Assembly: GCF_000308555.1 (NCBI RefSeq)
Contig: NZ_BAFY01000179.1
Coordinates: 1-48,696 of the forward strand
Direction of reading: 5' to 3'
DNA: 48,696 nt
Origin: Nocardia cyriacigeorgica NBRC 100375
GTDB lineage: Bacteria; Actinomycetota; Actinomycetes; Mycobacteriales; Mycobacteriaceae
This document shows positions 1 through 10,394 of this stretch, in pieces; positions within the stretch are counted from its first letter, which is position 1, and each line of letters starts with the position of its first letter. The notes beneath the pieces are model-generated. The model did no database searches. It was given only the letters and a program-made list of their open reading frames with translations, and was not told the origin of the DNA. Position numbers and translations under genes: made by a program.

Positions 1-457
<457 letters not shown>

Positions 458-461
<4 letters not shown>

Positions 462-2950
462 TCCGCGCCGCCTGGGACCGGCTACGGCTGTTCAACATCG
501 GCGAACTACTCGCCCACCGTGAGCGCACCATGATGTCGCTGACGGTGATGGGTGTCTCGGCCGGGCTGCTGGTGTCGGTGCTCAGCATCTCCGGCTCGGT
601 CACCGGATCGGTCGACCGGCTCACCCGCGGGCTCGGCGGCGACGCGGTCCTCGAGATCACCGGCGTCACCGACGCCGGCTTCGAGCAGGCGCTGCTGGCG
701 CCGATCGCCACCACACCCGGCGTAGATCGAGCGGTGCCGATGTTGCGTGCCCAGGTCGGGGCAGGCGAGGATCGTGCGCTGCTGATCGGCGCCGATGCCT
801 CCGTCGCCGCCCTCGGCAGTGATCTGGCCGGGCCGATGAGCGCGCAGGCCGGGAAACTGCTGTCGGTGCCCCATGGGGTTCTGGTCGGCGACGGGCTCGG
901 CCGCGCCGAAGGTGAGCAGTTCCAGCTGGGATCGGCCACCGTCACCGTCGCCGGGGTGCTCGACCCCGAGACCTCCGGCAAGCTCAACTCCGGCCATATC
1001 GTGGCCGCGCCGTTGCCGCTGGCACAGAAGATCACCGATCGGGCAGGGCGGCTGGATTCGGTGCAGATCCTCGCCGCGCCCGGCACCGATCTCGACACGC
1101 TGCGCGCCGCGCTGACCGACGCGGTCGACGGGCGGGCCGTGGTCGCCGATCCGGGATTGCGCACCGCGCAGGCCGGCGGCGCGATCATGATCGTGCGGTA
1201 TTCGACGCTGATGGCCTCGGCGGCCGCGCTGATCGTGTCGGCCTTCCTGATCTACAACGCGATGAGCATGGCGGTAGCCCAGCGCAGGCCCACCCTGTCG
1301 CTGCTGCGCGCGATCGGCGGCAAACGCGGGCCGATGGTCCGGGATCTGCTGGTCGAGGCCGCCCTGCTCGGCTTGTTCGGCGGTGCGGTTGGCGCCGTGG
1401 TCGGCATGGTCATGGGCCGGGTCTCGATCGAACAGTTGCCCGCCGCGATCGTGCAATCGGTCGAGGCGCGCACCGAATACATGGTGCCCGGCTACGCGGT
1501 GCCGCTGGCGATCGCGGCATGTGTGCTGGCCAGTGTCGCCGCCGCGAGTATCGCCGCACGCCAGGTGTACAAGGTGCAGCCGATCGAGGCACTGGTGCCG
1601 ATCGGTGTCGGGCGCAGCGACACCGCGAGCCCGGTGCTGCGCTGGGCCGCAGCCGTTCTCGGTATCGGGCTGGCCGCCGCGGCGGTCGTCATCGCACGCA
1701 CCGACCTCGGGCGCTACTCGCTGGCCGCGATCTCGTTGTCGTTCGCCGCGGCGGTGGCACTGTGTTTCGCGGCGACCGGACCGATCGTGCGGGCGTCGGC
1801 TGTGGTGGCGCGCTGGTTCGGCGCACCGGGAGCATTGGGCGCGACCACGCTCGAACGGGCACCGCGGCGGGTGTGGGCGACGATGATGACGGTGATGATC
1901 GGCGTCGCGGCCACCGTCGCGATGGGTGGGGCGTCGAGCAATATGGTCGACTCGGCGACGGCCTCGTTCGAGGATCTCGGCGATACCGATCTCTACGTGA
2001 GCCCGGTGTCGATGGAGCAGTTCCCCACCGGACCGCTGCTACCGGACGGTCTGGTGGACAAGATCGCCGCGCTCCCCGAGGTGGAGCAGGCGCGCGCGGG
2101 ACAGATGGCATTCGCGACCCTCGGCACCGGGCGAGTGATGTTGCAGGGGTACCCCTCCGACGTCGTCACCCATGTGCAGGGCTCGATCACCCCGGCCAGT
2201 GCCGAGCAGATGGGCACCGGCGCGGGTGTGGTGCTGTCCCGCGATGTGTCGCGCTCGCTCGGCGCCGAGGTGGGCGACGAGTTGACGCTGCCGACCCCGA
2301 CCGGCGACCACACGGTCCGCGTGGTGCAGGTGATCCCCTACTTCTCGGTGATCTCCGGCATTGTCGTGATGGATATTTCGCGGTTGCACGAGTGGTATCA
2401 GCGGCCGGGCGAAACGATCATCGGCATCGACTTGAAACCGGGCGTGGACGTCGCGGCGGCGAAAGCCACGATCCGGGAACTGGCCGGCCCGGAACTGAGC
2501 ATTCAGACCGGAACCGAAGCGGTGGACGCGATCTCGGCCAGCCTTCGGCAGGGCACGTCGATCAGCAATGCCATTCTGTGGATCGTGGTGCTGGTGGCGA
2601 CCGTGGCGCTGCTGAACACATTGATGCTGTCGGTGCTGGACCGGCGCCGCGAACTCGGTGTGCTGCGGGCCATGGGTACCGGACGCAAGTTCCTGCTGCG
2701 TTCGGTGCTGGCCGAGGCGGCGGGCATCGGCATCACCGGCGCGGCCATCGGTCTGGTGGTGGGCGTGGTGGTGCAGTATCTGTCCACCACCGCCATCGGA
2801 CATGCCATGACCATCGACATCGCGTGGGAGCCGAGCCCACTGCTGCTGGTCTACGGCACGATCGCCCTGCTGCTGGCCCTGCTCGGCTCGATCCCGCCCG
2901 CCTTGCGCGCGGCGCGGATGCCGATCGTGGAGGCACTGGCCGTCGACTGA
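458..2950 (+). CDS. FtsX-like ABC transporter permease, two-domain form
   Basis: Membrane subunit of 830 residues, partner of the preceding ATPase. It has the duplicated layout of large actinobacterial FtsX/MacB-type permeases. A first membrane span lies near residues 25-46, followed by an extracytoplasmic region, three spans near 245-375, a second N-terminal-like span and periplasmic-type region (about 470-690), and a final three-span FtsX domain near 695-825. Both FtsX domains carry the family motif after the first helix (RRPTLSLLRAIGG and RRRELGVLRAMGTG). It likely moves or extracts a hydrophobic or envelope substrate by mechanotransmission; the substrate is unknown. The start is set by the ATGA overlap. 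Confidence 0.92.
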
Positions 2951-2959
2951 TCCGAACAC

Positions 2960-3001
2960 CGAACGGCCCGGCGCGCGATCACCGCGCACCGGGGCCGTTC
3001 G
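2960..3001. terminator. Bidirectional stem-loop terminator between convergent genes
   Basis: A long GC-rich hairpin with arms beginning CGAACGGCCC and ending GGGCCGTTCG lies 10 bases after the permease stop and 28 bases from the kinase stop. It can serve both convergent transcripts. Confidence 0.75.
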
Positions 3002-3028
3002 CTGTCGGTAGTGCAGGCCGTCCGCGGA

Positions 3029-5437
3029 CTACAGCGGCGCGTCCGCCCACCACCGCATGACGGCGTTCTCCGAGGACAGGCGGCCGAATTCGTCCGCGAT
3101 CGGCCCCGAATAGCGCACGGAGATCAAGGCATTCGCGCGGATCGGGTCACTGCCGCCGAAGCCGACCACCAGCTGCGTGGTGGTGAGCGGACCGGGCGGG
3201 TCGGGCTCGATCCAGTGATAGGCGGTGTAGGGTGCGCCGCTCTTGACGCCGGTGCTGCGGGAGTTGGGCGGCAGTTCCCCGAGCACGGCACGGGCGTCGT
3301 CGGCGTCCTCGTACACCACGATGGTGTAGTCCATATGCGTATCGGATTCGACGCGGCGGCGACACTCCCACACGGTCAGCCATGGGCGCGACGACAGCGC
3401 TCGGTCCTCGATGCGCACCTGATCGTCGGGCTCGTAGGCCGTGCACATCGCGCCTTGATACCCCTGGCCGCTGTCCTCGGTCCCCTGCGGCAGCAAGCTG
3501 GGAAAGAGGCGGCGGCTGCGATCGACCGGATCTTCCTGCGGCGTGATGTCTTTCGCCGGTGTGAACGTCGACGTCGGCCGCTGCGTAGCGGCGGCTTCGT
3601 CGCCGTCGTCGCCGCCCACCACGATCACGACGACCGCGAGCACCAGCAGCACCACGAGCAGCCCGACGATCGTCAGCACCGCGATGAGCGCCGGACTGCT
3701 GCCTCGCTTCACCGGAACACGCTGCCCCGGACCGGGACTCGGCACGTACGAAGGCACCGCGCCGAAACCGGGGCCACCGTTGGGCGCGGGTTGCTGATGA
3801 CCTTGCGGAGCCGCCGATGTGGGTGCGCCGGACGGTCCGGCAGCGCCGTCCGGCGAAGCCGGCTGCGCGGGTTCACCTTTGAGCAGCAGCGAGGACGCGC
3901 CCTGAGCCCCGGAGTATGCGGTCACCGTCGTCGGATGGTTGCTGTTGTCGTCGGTGCCGGTGTCAGCGCCGTCGCCGGCACCTTCGGTCTCCCCCGGATG
4001 ATCGGCATCGCTGCTCGAATCGCTCACGACCGCACCGCCGGAATCCGCCGCCGGGTTACCGGAGCCGGCTCCGGAGGTCGACACACCAGGTGCCTCCTGC
4101 CCGTTCGGCCCCGCCTGCTGGGCACCGGGTCCCGGTCCAGGATGAGGCTGCCCGCCCGAGCCCGGACCGGATACCGAACCCGCCTGTGGTGTCACGCTTT
4201 CCACAGCCGGACCCATACCGCCCTGGTGCACCGGAGCACCTGTCGGCGCGTACGAACCTCCGCCGTGCTGTCCGGCGGGAGCGGGGAGTCCCGGCGGACC
4301 ACCCGCCTGAGCTGTCTGATCGACGGCCACACTCTGCTGAGCCGCATAGGAGGGCTGCGCGACAGGCGCACCCGGCGGGGCCGGTGCAGCCGCCGAGCCC
4401 GCGCGAGCAACCTGATCGGGCATGGCCTGCTGGGCCGGATACGGGGGCGGCGCACCGGGCGTCACCGGCGCAACCTGCGGGTACTGCGGCATCGGCGCAC
4501 CGGCCGGTGCATGGGCCATCGGCGGCGCGGCCGGATACCCCGCGACCGGCGGCGGTGGGTAAGCGGCCGCCGGCGCACTGCGCGCCGGCACCGGCTGATA
4601 CCCCGGATTACTCAACGCGTGCCGGGCGGCCGCGGCGAATTCCACGCAGGTGCCGAAACGCTGGCTCGGATGCTTGGCCATCGCGACCCCGAGCACCGCA
4701 TCGAGCGACAGCGGCAGCCCGCGCCGTTTGACCGCCAGCGGCGGGGCGGCCAGCTGCAGGTTGCCGTGGATGATGTCGGCCGGGTTCGGCGAATCGAACG
4801 GCGCCATGCCCGTGAGCAGCCAATACAGCGTGCACGCCAGCGAATACTGATCCGAGCGGCCGTCGAGTTCGGAGCCGGTCATCTGCTCCGGCGAGGCGAA
4901 GGCCAGCGTCGCGGTGAACATGCCCTGCTGGGTGAGCTGGGTGGTCTGCGCGCGCAACCGGGCCAGGCCGAAGTCGGTGAGGAACACCCGCTCGCCGTGA
5001 CCGGCGCTGGAGCGGGCCAGCAAGATGTTGCCCGGCTTCACATCCCGGTGCAGCACGCCGATGCCGTGCGCGTAATCGAGGGCGTCGGCGACCCCTTCGA
5101 TGATCTGCACCGCACGCTCCGGGGGCAGCGTCAGCGCGGTCACCGACGACGCGTCGGCGCCGTCGATGTACTGCATGCTGATCCACTGCTGGTCGGCTTC
5201 GGTGCCGCGGTCGTAGACCGCGACGATGCTCGGATGGTCGAGCTGAGCGGCCAGGTCGGCCTCACGTTCGAAACGCGCGCGCACCGAGGCGTCGGCGAAC
5301 AGATCGCGGTTCAGCAATTTGAGCGCGGTCTGCTTGTCCAGCCGGGGATGACGGGCCAGGTACACCGATCCCATGCCCCCTTGGCCGAGCAGTCGCTCGA
5401 TGGTGAACCCGGCGAAAACGTCACCGCTGTTGAGCAA
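3029..5437 (-). CDS. Transmembrane serine/threonine protein kinase (Pkn family)
   Basis: Receptor-like Hanks-type kinase of 802 residues. The kinase domain is at about 10-275: glycine loop GQGGMGSVY (19-26), ATP lysine in TALKLL (Lys40), catalytic HRDVKPGN (His130-Asp132), DFGLAR, and an SPEQ activation-segment end. A long Pro/Gly/Ala/Gln-rich linker (about 275-575) leads to one strongly hydrophobic span near 580-606, and a C-terminal domain of about 190 residues with two cysteines is predicted outside the cell. The start is TTG, chosen because AAGGGGG lies about six bases upstream and the glycine loop sits at the usual distance. The external domain is not one I can name, so its signal is unknown. 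Confidence 0.92.
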   Translation of the reverse strand: MLNSGDVFAGFTIERLLGQGGMGSVYLARHPRLDKQTALKLLNRDLFADASVRARFEREADLAAQLDHPSIVAVYDRGTEADQQWISMQYIDGADASSVTALTLPPERAVQIIEGVADALDYAHGIGVLHRDVKPGNILLARSSAGHGERVFLTDFGLARLRAQTTQLTQQGMFTATLAFASPEQMTGSELDGRSDQYSLACTLYWLLTGMAPFDSPNPADIIHGNLQLAAPPLAVKRRGLPLSLDAVLGVAMAKHPSQRFGTCVEFAAAARHALSNPGYQPVPARSAPAAAYPPPPVAGYPAAPPMAHAPAGAPMPQYPQVAPVTPGAPPPYPAQQAMPDQVARAGSAAAPAPPGAPVAQPSYAAQQSVAVDQTAQAGGPPGLPAPAGQHGGGSYAPTGAPVHQGGMGPAVESVTPQAGSVSGPGSGGQPHPGPGPGAQQAGPNGQEAPGVSTSGAGSGNPAADSGGAVVSDSSSDADHPGETEGAGDGADTGTDDNSNHPTTVTAYSGAQGASSLLLKGEPAQPASPDGAAGPSGAPTSAAPQGHQQPAPNGGPGFGAVPSYVPSPGPGQRVPVKRGSSPALIAVLTIVGLLVVLLVLAVVVIVVGGDDGDEAAATQRPTSTFTPAKDITPQEDPVDRSRRLFPSLLPQGTEDSGQGYQGAMCTAYEPDDQVRIEDRALSSRPWLTVWECRRRVESDTHMDYTIVVYEDADDARAVLGELPPNSRSTGVKSGAPYTAYHWIEPDPPGPLTTTQLVVGFGGSDPIRANALISVRYSGPIADEFGRLSSENAVMRWWADAPL

Positions 5438-5506
5438 CGCGACCCCCTTCCGGTGACAGACGGCCCCGTGAGCCTACCGGGCCGCGGCGCGTTTGCGGTC
5501 AACGCA

Positions 5507-6172
5507 TCAACCAGGGGTGACGAGCCCGGATTCGTAGGCGAGCACCACCGCCTGGGCGCGGTCGCGCAGGTCCAGTTTGGCGAACACTTTCGACACGTGG
5601 GTCTTGACGGTCTGCTCGGCCACGAACAGCGCCTCGGCGATCTCGGTATTGGACATGCCCTTGGCGATCAGTTCGAGCACTTCCCGTTCGCGTGGGGTCA
5701 GCGCCGCCAAGGCGGGAGCGGGTTTGGCGCGGGCTGCGGCTCGGCGGCTGGTGACGTCGGCGATGAGGCGCCGGGTGACGGTCGGCGCGAGTAGCGCCTG
5801 GCCGTCGGCGACCACTCGGACCGCGCGCACCAATTCCTCGGCGGGAGCGTCTTTGAGCAGGAACCCGCTGGCACCGATGCTCAGCGCCTCGTAGACGTAG
5901 TCATCGATGTCGAAGGTGGTGAGCATGAGCACCCGGACCGGCGGGTCGAAGCCGGCCGCGAGGATGGCGCGGGCGGCATCGAGACCGTTCATCTCGGGCA
6001 TGCGCACATCCATCAGCACCACGTCGGGTCGCAGCCGTTTGGCCTCTGCCACCGCGACCTTCCCGTCGGGTGCGTCGCCGATCACGCTGATATCGGGTTG
6101 CGCGGCGAGCAGGGCGCCGAAGCCTTGGCGCACCATCGCCTGGTCGTCGGCGATCAGAACCGTTATAGCCAC
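5507..6172 (-). CDS. NarL/FixJ-family response regulator
   Basis: Two-component output regulator of 221 residues. The receiver domain has the acidic pair in IADDQ near residue 10, the phospho-acceptor Asp in VLMDVRMP and the conserved Lys in FLLKD. The C-terminal LuxR-type helix-turn-helix (LTPREREVLELIAKG, NTEIAEALFVAEQTVKTHVSK) spans about 155-215. The start is GTG. A TAGGGT box lies six bases before it, so the message may be nearly leaderless, although that box also reads as a weak ribosome site. It follows the histidine kinase gene on the same strand after 129 bases and is its obvious partner. Confidence 0.93.
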   Translation of the reverse strand: MAITVLIADDQAMVRQGFGALLAAQPDISVIGDAPDGKVAVAEAKRLRPDVVLMDVRMPEMNGLDAARAILAAGFDPPVRVLMLTTFDIDDYVYEALSIGASGFLLKDAPAEELVRAVRVVADGQALLAPTVTRRLIADVTSRRAAARAKPAPALAALTPREREVLELIAKGMSNTEIAEALFVAEQTVKTHVSKVFAKLDLRDRAQAVVLAYESGLVTPG

Positions 6173-6301
6173 GCGCCCACCCTAATTGCCTCCAGCCGAC
6201 GGAATCGCCGCGTGTCACCCCCGGGGCCGAGTGATGCACTCCGGCCGAGCCGATTCGCCGGGGAGCGACTACGCGCTGACCGAGCCGGTAACGATCGGCG
6301 T

Positions 6302-7558
6302 TCAGCCCACCGACTCGACGCCGGTGCCATCCAGCACGCCCACCGCCGGGCCGGGGCCGATCGGCAGCCGGGCGTGCACCTCGAAGCCGCCGTCCTCGCG
6401 CGGGCTCGCGGTCAATTCACCGCCCGCGGCCAGCGCCCTGGCCCGCATACCGGTGATGCCGTGCCCGCCGTTGCCGACCGGGCGGGCCGCGGTGGCGCCG
6501 GGGTCGTTGCTGACCACGATCTCCACATCGGCGGATACGGTGATCCGGACGTGGACGGCGGCCCCCGGCGCGTGCCGGGAGGCGTTCGACAGCGATTCCT
6601 GCACGATCCGGTACAGCGCGAGGCCGGTCGTGTCCGACACCGCCGCCAGCGGCCCGTCCACGGTCCAGTCGATCGCCACCCCTGCGCGGCTGGCGCCGAG
6701 GAACAGCGTCTCGACGTCGGCGGCGGTGGGCTGCGGCGCGTGTTCGGGCAGCTGGCCGTCGCTGCGCAGCACGCCGAGCATGCCGCGGATCTCGTTGAGC
6801 GCTTCGCGAGCCGTGGACCCGATGGATTCGAATTCGGCGCGGGCAGCCGGGGTGACGCCTTCCACTCGATAGGGCGCGGTCTGGGCCTGCACCACCACCA
6901 GTGACATGTGGTGGGCCACCACATCGTGCAGATCGCGGGCGATGCGCGCCTTCTCCTCCAGAATCGCGCGCCGCGCCCGTTCCAGCTCGTTGGCCTCCTC
7001 CTGCTGGGTGAGCAGCTGGCGCGACTGCACCAGCCACCGGATCAGCAGCGCGAACAACACGATGGCGCCGAAGGACACCGGCCACGCCCACACCGACTCG
7101 GAGAACGCGCTGTCACCGGCCATGGTGGTGCCGAGCAGCAGCGATGTCGCGCCCCACACCACCGCGATCATCGGCATCGGTGCGCGCAGTGCCACCGCGA
7201 ACAGCAGCACATGCAGGGTGATGATGTGCACGACCTGGAACGGGATGTCGTTGCCCGGTGTGCGGGGAATCGCCAATGCGATCACCAGCGCCGACCCCGC
7301 CGAGATGGCCCAGCCCAGCGACGGGTTGAGCCGGACCAGCAGGACCGGGAAGGCGGCGAGCGCGGCCAGGAACGGCTGCACGGCGGCGGGCACGTCATGG
7401 GTGAGGTGCAGCGTCGGCCAGGCCACGGTGAACAGCACCACCGCGGCCAGCACGGTGAACAGGTCGAACCACATCCTGGCGTTCAGCTGCCGCAGCCGGG
7501 CGCGGCGCCGGGCGGCGGGGGTGCTGAGGTCGGTGGTCGCGACAGTCGGGTCCGTCAT
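6302..7558 (-). CDS. Membrane sensor histidine kinase (HisKA_3 / NarX-DesK class)
   Basis: Sensor for the adjacent NarL-type regulator, 418 residues from the ATG at 7558 (MTDPTV). A longer in-frame reading up to 7708 is rejected because its first 50 residues look non-coding and overlap the divergent promoter. Six hydrophobic segments span about residues 27-190 with almost no external domain, so the signal is probably sensed within the membrane. The HisKA_3 phosphoacceptor motif is ARDLHDVVAHHMS, followed by a HATPase_c domain with GGHGITGMRARA as the G box. This class phosphorylates LuxR-type regulators. The divergent neighbour is the phospholipase-like gene, a possible target. Confidence 0.92.
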   Translation of the reverse strand: MTDPTVATTDLSTPAARRRARLRQLNARMWFDLFTVLAAVVLFTVAWPTLHLTHDVPAAVQPFLAALAAFPVLLVRLNPSLGWAISAGSALVIALAIPRTPGNDIPFQVVHIITLHVLLFAVALRAPMPMIAVVWGATSLLLGTTMAGDSAFSESVWAWPVSFGAIVLFALLIRWLVQSRQLLTQQEEANELERARRAILEEKARIARDLHDVVAHHMSLVVVQAQTAPYRVEGVTPAARAEFESIGSTAREALNEIRGMLGVLRSDGQLPEHAPQPTAADVETLFLGASRAGVAIDWTVDGPLAAVSDTTGLALYRIVQESLSNASRHAPGAAVHVRITVSADVEIVVSNDPGATAARPVGNGGHGITGMRARALAAGGELTASPREDGGFEVHARLPIGPGPAVGVLDGTGVESVG

Positions 7559-7719
7559 GACTACGACAGTAGGAACTCCGGCCTGTCCCGGCCTCATACC
7601 GGCGGGTGAATTCCGACCCCCTACCCAGGTCCTAGCCCTGGTGGCCGCTCCCCCGCAGGCACGGCCCGTGAACCGCTCCGCGGCGGGACGTCCCGGTAGA
7701 CCGCCCATTCCTAGCGTCG

Positions 7720-8514
7720 ATGATCATGAGCACACCGACCAGCGCCCGTCGCGGTGTCCGCCCGTCGACGCCGGCCGAGCAAGCCCAACCGGGCCACCCA
7801 CGCCCGCGCCTCGGCCGCGTCGCCGCCCTGACCGCCGCCACGCTGACGACCATGGCGGCCACGGTCATGCTTGCCCCCGCGGCGCAGGCCGCGAGCACCG
7901 CCCCCACCCCGCAGAGCGTCTCGGCCGCCGCCGCGGTCACCGACGTCACCTCCGGTGGCGCCGGTTCGCCCGCCGCTGTCCCCGCTGATTTCGCCGACGT
8001 CATGGGCTACCGCCCCGCGCTGGTCGACGGGCTGCTGGTCGCCCCACACGGCGACTGTTCGTCACCGGTGCCGCTGCCCGCCGAGTTCGACACCGCCTGC
8101 AAGGCCCACGATCTCGGCTACGACCTGTTGCGCTATGCCGACCGGCAGGGCGCGCCGCTGGGTCCGTGGGCACGCCAGGCGATCGACCGGACGCTGGGCC
8201 AGCGGATGGGCCTGGCCTGCGACACCAGGGGTGACGCGCTCGCGCGGGGACGCTGCCAGGTCATGGCGGCGGTCGCGGACACCTTCGTCGATCTGAACTC
8301 GCGGCGCCAGGGCTATGGCGTTCCGGTCGCCGAATCGTTCCTCGGCGCCGCGGCCGCGGATACACCCGCGCGGCCCTGGTTGTTCGGCGCGGCTGCGATC
8401 GGCGCCACCGCGGTCACCGGTGCCGTGGTCCTCACCCGCGCACGTCGCGGCACCATGCGCACCCGGTCGATCGGTCGGCCGTCGTGGACGGCAGCGCCCG
8501 TTCCGGCGGCATGA
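7720..8514 (+). CDS. Exported phospholipase A2-like protein with C-terminal membrane span
   Basis: Predicted exported protein of 264 residues. It has a basic N-terminus, a hydrophobic signal segment at about 35-57 ending AQA, then the prokaryotic phospholipase A2 signature C-x-x-H-D-x-x-Y (CKAHDLGYD, Cys127, His130, Asp131), in which His-Asp acts with calcium to hydrolyse the sn-2 ester of phospholipids. Unlike short secreted bacterial enzymes it ends with a second hydrophobic span (about 221-240) followed by an Arg-rich tail, so it is probably held in the membrane with the catalytic domain outside. Two in-frame ATGs (7720 and 7726) are possible starts. It lies divergent to the two-component genes. 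Confidence 0.82.
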   Translation: MIMSTPTSARRGVRPSTPAEQAQPGHPRPRLGRVAALTAATLTTMAATVMLAPAAQAASTAPTPQSVSAAAAVTDVTSGGAGSPAAVPADFADVMGYRPALVDGLLVAPHGDCSSPVPLPAEFDTACKAHDLGYDLLRYADRQGAPLGPWARQAIDRTLGQRMGLACDTRGDALARGRCQVMAAVADTFVDLNSRRQGYGVPVAESFLGAAAADTPARPWLFGAAAIGATAVTGAVVLTRARRGTMRTRSIGRPSWTAAPVPAA

Positions 8515-8625
8515 CGAGGACAGCGCCCGTACCGGCACCGTGACGCGGCCGACCACGCAGACCCCCGCACCGAACTACCCCTTCCGCCACCGACGTCATT
8601 CCTTTCAGCAAGCAGAGGTTGCCCG

Positions 8626-10350
8626 ATGAGCGATTCCACGCCCCTGATCACCCGAGACTCCAGGACGGCCGCACCCGCGGGGCCCGCGTCCCGCCACATG
8701 CCTGCCGCCGCGCGCATGTCGGACAGCGACCCGGACACCGACGCCCGCAGCTGCATGGCGAACCCCGACAGGCAACCGTCGGCGCGAACGGGACAGGTCG
8801 ACATCCCGACAGTCCGCCCGCTCGGGGAGGTGGTGACCACCGTAGAGAGAACAGCCACCGACCGACACGGCCATGACCCGGCGGTACGGAAAACTCCTAC
8901 CGGCCTGCATGATTCACGCGACCGCACCGACGCGGTACCGCGACCGCGGCACGAACGGACAGCCGCGCACGCGCCCCACCGCGAACGCCGAGCACGGCCG
9001 CTACGGCTCATCCGTCCCGGCCGATCCCTGCGCGCACCGCGCATCGGCACCACTCTCGCCGTCGGAGCCGGCGTCCTGCTGTCGCTCGCGCCCGGCCTGC
9101 TGCCGCGCACCCCGATGGCACAGGCGGTGCTGACGGGTCTGCTGGTGGCGATCCTGTTGGGCATCACCGGGATCGGCCGATTCGTCCTGCGCAGATGCGG
9201 CGCGCTCCGGGAGCGTCCGAGGTGGCGGATGCCCGTGCTCGGCGCGACGGCGCTGCTGATCGTCGGTGCGGCAGTTCATGCCGGCCACTGGCAGAACCGG
9301 CTGCGCGCCGTGATGGGCACCCCGGCGATCGGGCCGGACTATTGGCTGTGGTGCGCGCTCGGAGCGACGATGATCGCGGGCCTGCTCTACGGCCTTGCTC
9401 GCGCAATCGGCTGGGTGCTGCGCACTCTCGGACGCACGCGCACGATCGCTGTCGGCGTGGTGGCGGCTGCGGTGCTCGGCCTGGTCGGCGTGCCCTCGAT
9501 CGTCGAGTGGCGGCGCGGCGCCTACGCCGGCGCGAATGCCGCGATGGACCCCGCGGTGCCGCGCCCGGTCTCGGCGACACGTTCGGGCAGTGCCGAGTCC
9601 GTGGTCAGCTGGCCGTCGCTGGGTGCGGAGGGCAGGCGGTTCGTCTCCGGGGCGCCGGTCGGGCCGGTGCGGGTGTATGTCGGCGTGCAATCGGCGCCGG
9701 ACCTGGATTCCCGTGTCGCGCTGGCGGTTCGAGAGCTGGAACGCTCCGGTGGGCTGACCCGCTCGCATGTGGTGATCGCGGTGCCCACCGGTTCGGGCTG
9801 GATCGACGCCAATGCGATCGAGGGTCTCGACGAACGCTTCCTCGGCGACGTCGCGCTGGTCGGCCTGCAGTACTCCTACGCGCCGAGCTGGGCGACGTTC
9901 CTGTTCGGGCGCGACGCCGCCGCCGAATCCGCCCGGGCCCTCTTCACCGCCGTCGAACAGCGCATCGCGGCCCTCGAGACGAAGCCGCGGCTGCATGTCT
10001 ACGGCCAGAGCCTCGGCGCCCTGGGTGGCAGCGCGATCTTCGCCGACGCCGCCGAGCAGGCTCGGCGCACCTGCTCGGTGCTATGGGCCGGGCCGCCCGT
10101 CGGGTCCGTGCACCGATCCGGCGCCACCGTGCTGGCCAATACCTCCGATCCGGTGGTGCACTGGTCGCCGTCGCTGTTGTGGCGGGCACCGGATCTGCGT
10201 GGCGCGCGGGTGGACGCCCCGGTACCGGGCTGGTTGCCGGTGGCGAGTTTCGTGCAGACCACCGCCGACCTGCTCGCCGCCCTGGACGCGCCGCCCGGGC
10301 ACGGGCACCGCTACGGCGCGGACCAGGGCACCGCGCTGCCCGACTGCTGA
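8626..10350 (+). CDS. Membrane alpha/beta-hydrolase (PF10081/PF15420 type)
   Basis: 574 residues. The first ~120 are polar, Arg/Pro/Asp-rich and look disordered. Four hydrophobic segments follow (about 137-300, beginning IGTTLAVGAGVLLSLAPG), then an alpha/beta-hydrolase domain with the nucleophile elbow GQSLGA (Ser462) and the family strings RVYVGVQSAPD and LVGLQYSYAPSWATFL. This fits the actinobacterial family long called DUF2319, of unknown substrate. The start is ATG with GCAGAGG about nine bases upstream. The disordered N-terminus is unusually long; an internal start nearer the first membrane span cannot be excluded. Confidence 0.85.
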   Translation: MSDSTPLITRDSRTAAPAGPASRHMPAAARMSDSDPDTDARSCMANPDRQPSARTGQVDIPTVRPLGEVVTTVERTATDRHGHDPAVRKTPTGLHDSRDRTDAVPRPRHERTAAHAPHRERRARPLRLIRPGRSLRAPRIGTTLAVGAGVLLSLAPGLLPRTPMAQAVLTGLLVAILLGITGIGRFVLRRCGALRERPRWRMPVLGATALLIVGAAVHAGHWQNRLRAVMGTPAIGPDYWLWCALGATMIAGLLYGLARAIGWVLRTLGRTRTIAVGVVAAAVLGLVGVPSIVEWRRGAYAGANAAMDPAVPRPVSATRSGSAESVVSWPSLGAEGRRFVSGAPVGPVRVYVGVQSAPDLDSRVALAVRELERSGGLTRSHVVIAVPTGSGWIDANAIEGLDERFLGDVALVGLQYSYAPSWATFLFGRDAAAESARALFTAVEQRIAALETKPRLHVYGQSLGALGGSAIFADAAEQARRTCSVLWAGPPVGSVHRSGATVLANTSDPVVHWSPSLLWRAPDLRGARVDAPVPGWLPVASFVQTTADLLAALDAPPGHGHRYGADQGTALPDC

Positions 10351-10359
10351 GATCGGGGG

Positions 10360-10389
10360 TTGACCCCGCGGTGAAACGGGTTCTAGTTT
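10360..10389 (+). promoter_or_regulatory. Candidate sigma-A-type promoter for the SRPBCC gene
   Basis: TTGACC (10360-10365), an 18-base spacer, then TAGTTT (10384-10389). It predicts transcription from about 10396, which rules out the upstream GTG at 10371 and points to the GTG at 10395 or 10404. Confidence 0.5.
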
Positions 10390-10394
10390 TGGGT

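Noticed and set aside
3011..5794. 927-codon plus-strand frame opposite the Ser/Thr kinase
   Set aside because: Antisense shadow: composition is His/Arg/Gly-rich and patternless, while the minus strand carries a complete kinase with all catalytic motifs.
7559..7708. N-terminal extension of the histidine kinase
   Set aside because: The added residues are low-complexity and cover the divergent promoter; the start at 7558 fits the usual spacing to the first membrane span.
9195..10394. Long plus-strand frame running into the SRPBCC gene
   Set aside because: Its first 1.2 kb is an out-of-frame reading of the alpha/beta-hydrolase; only the part after about 10395 is protein-like.
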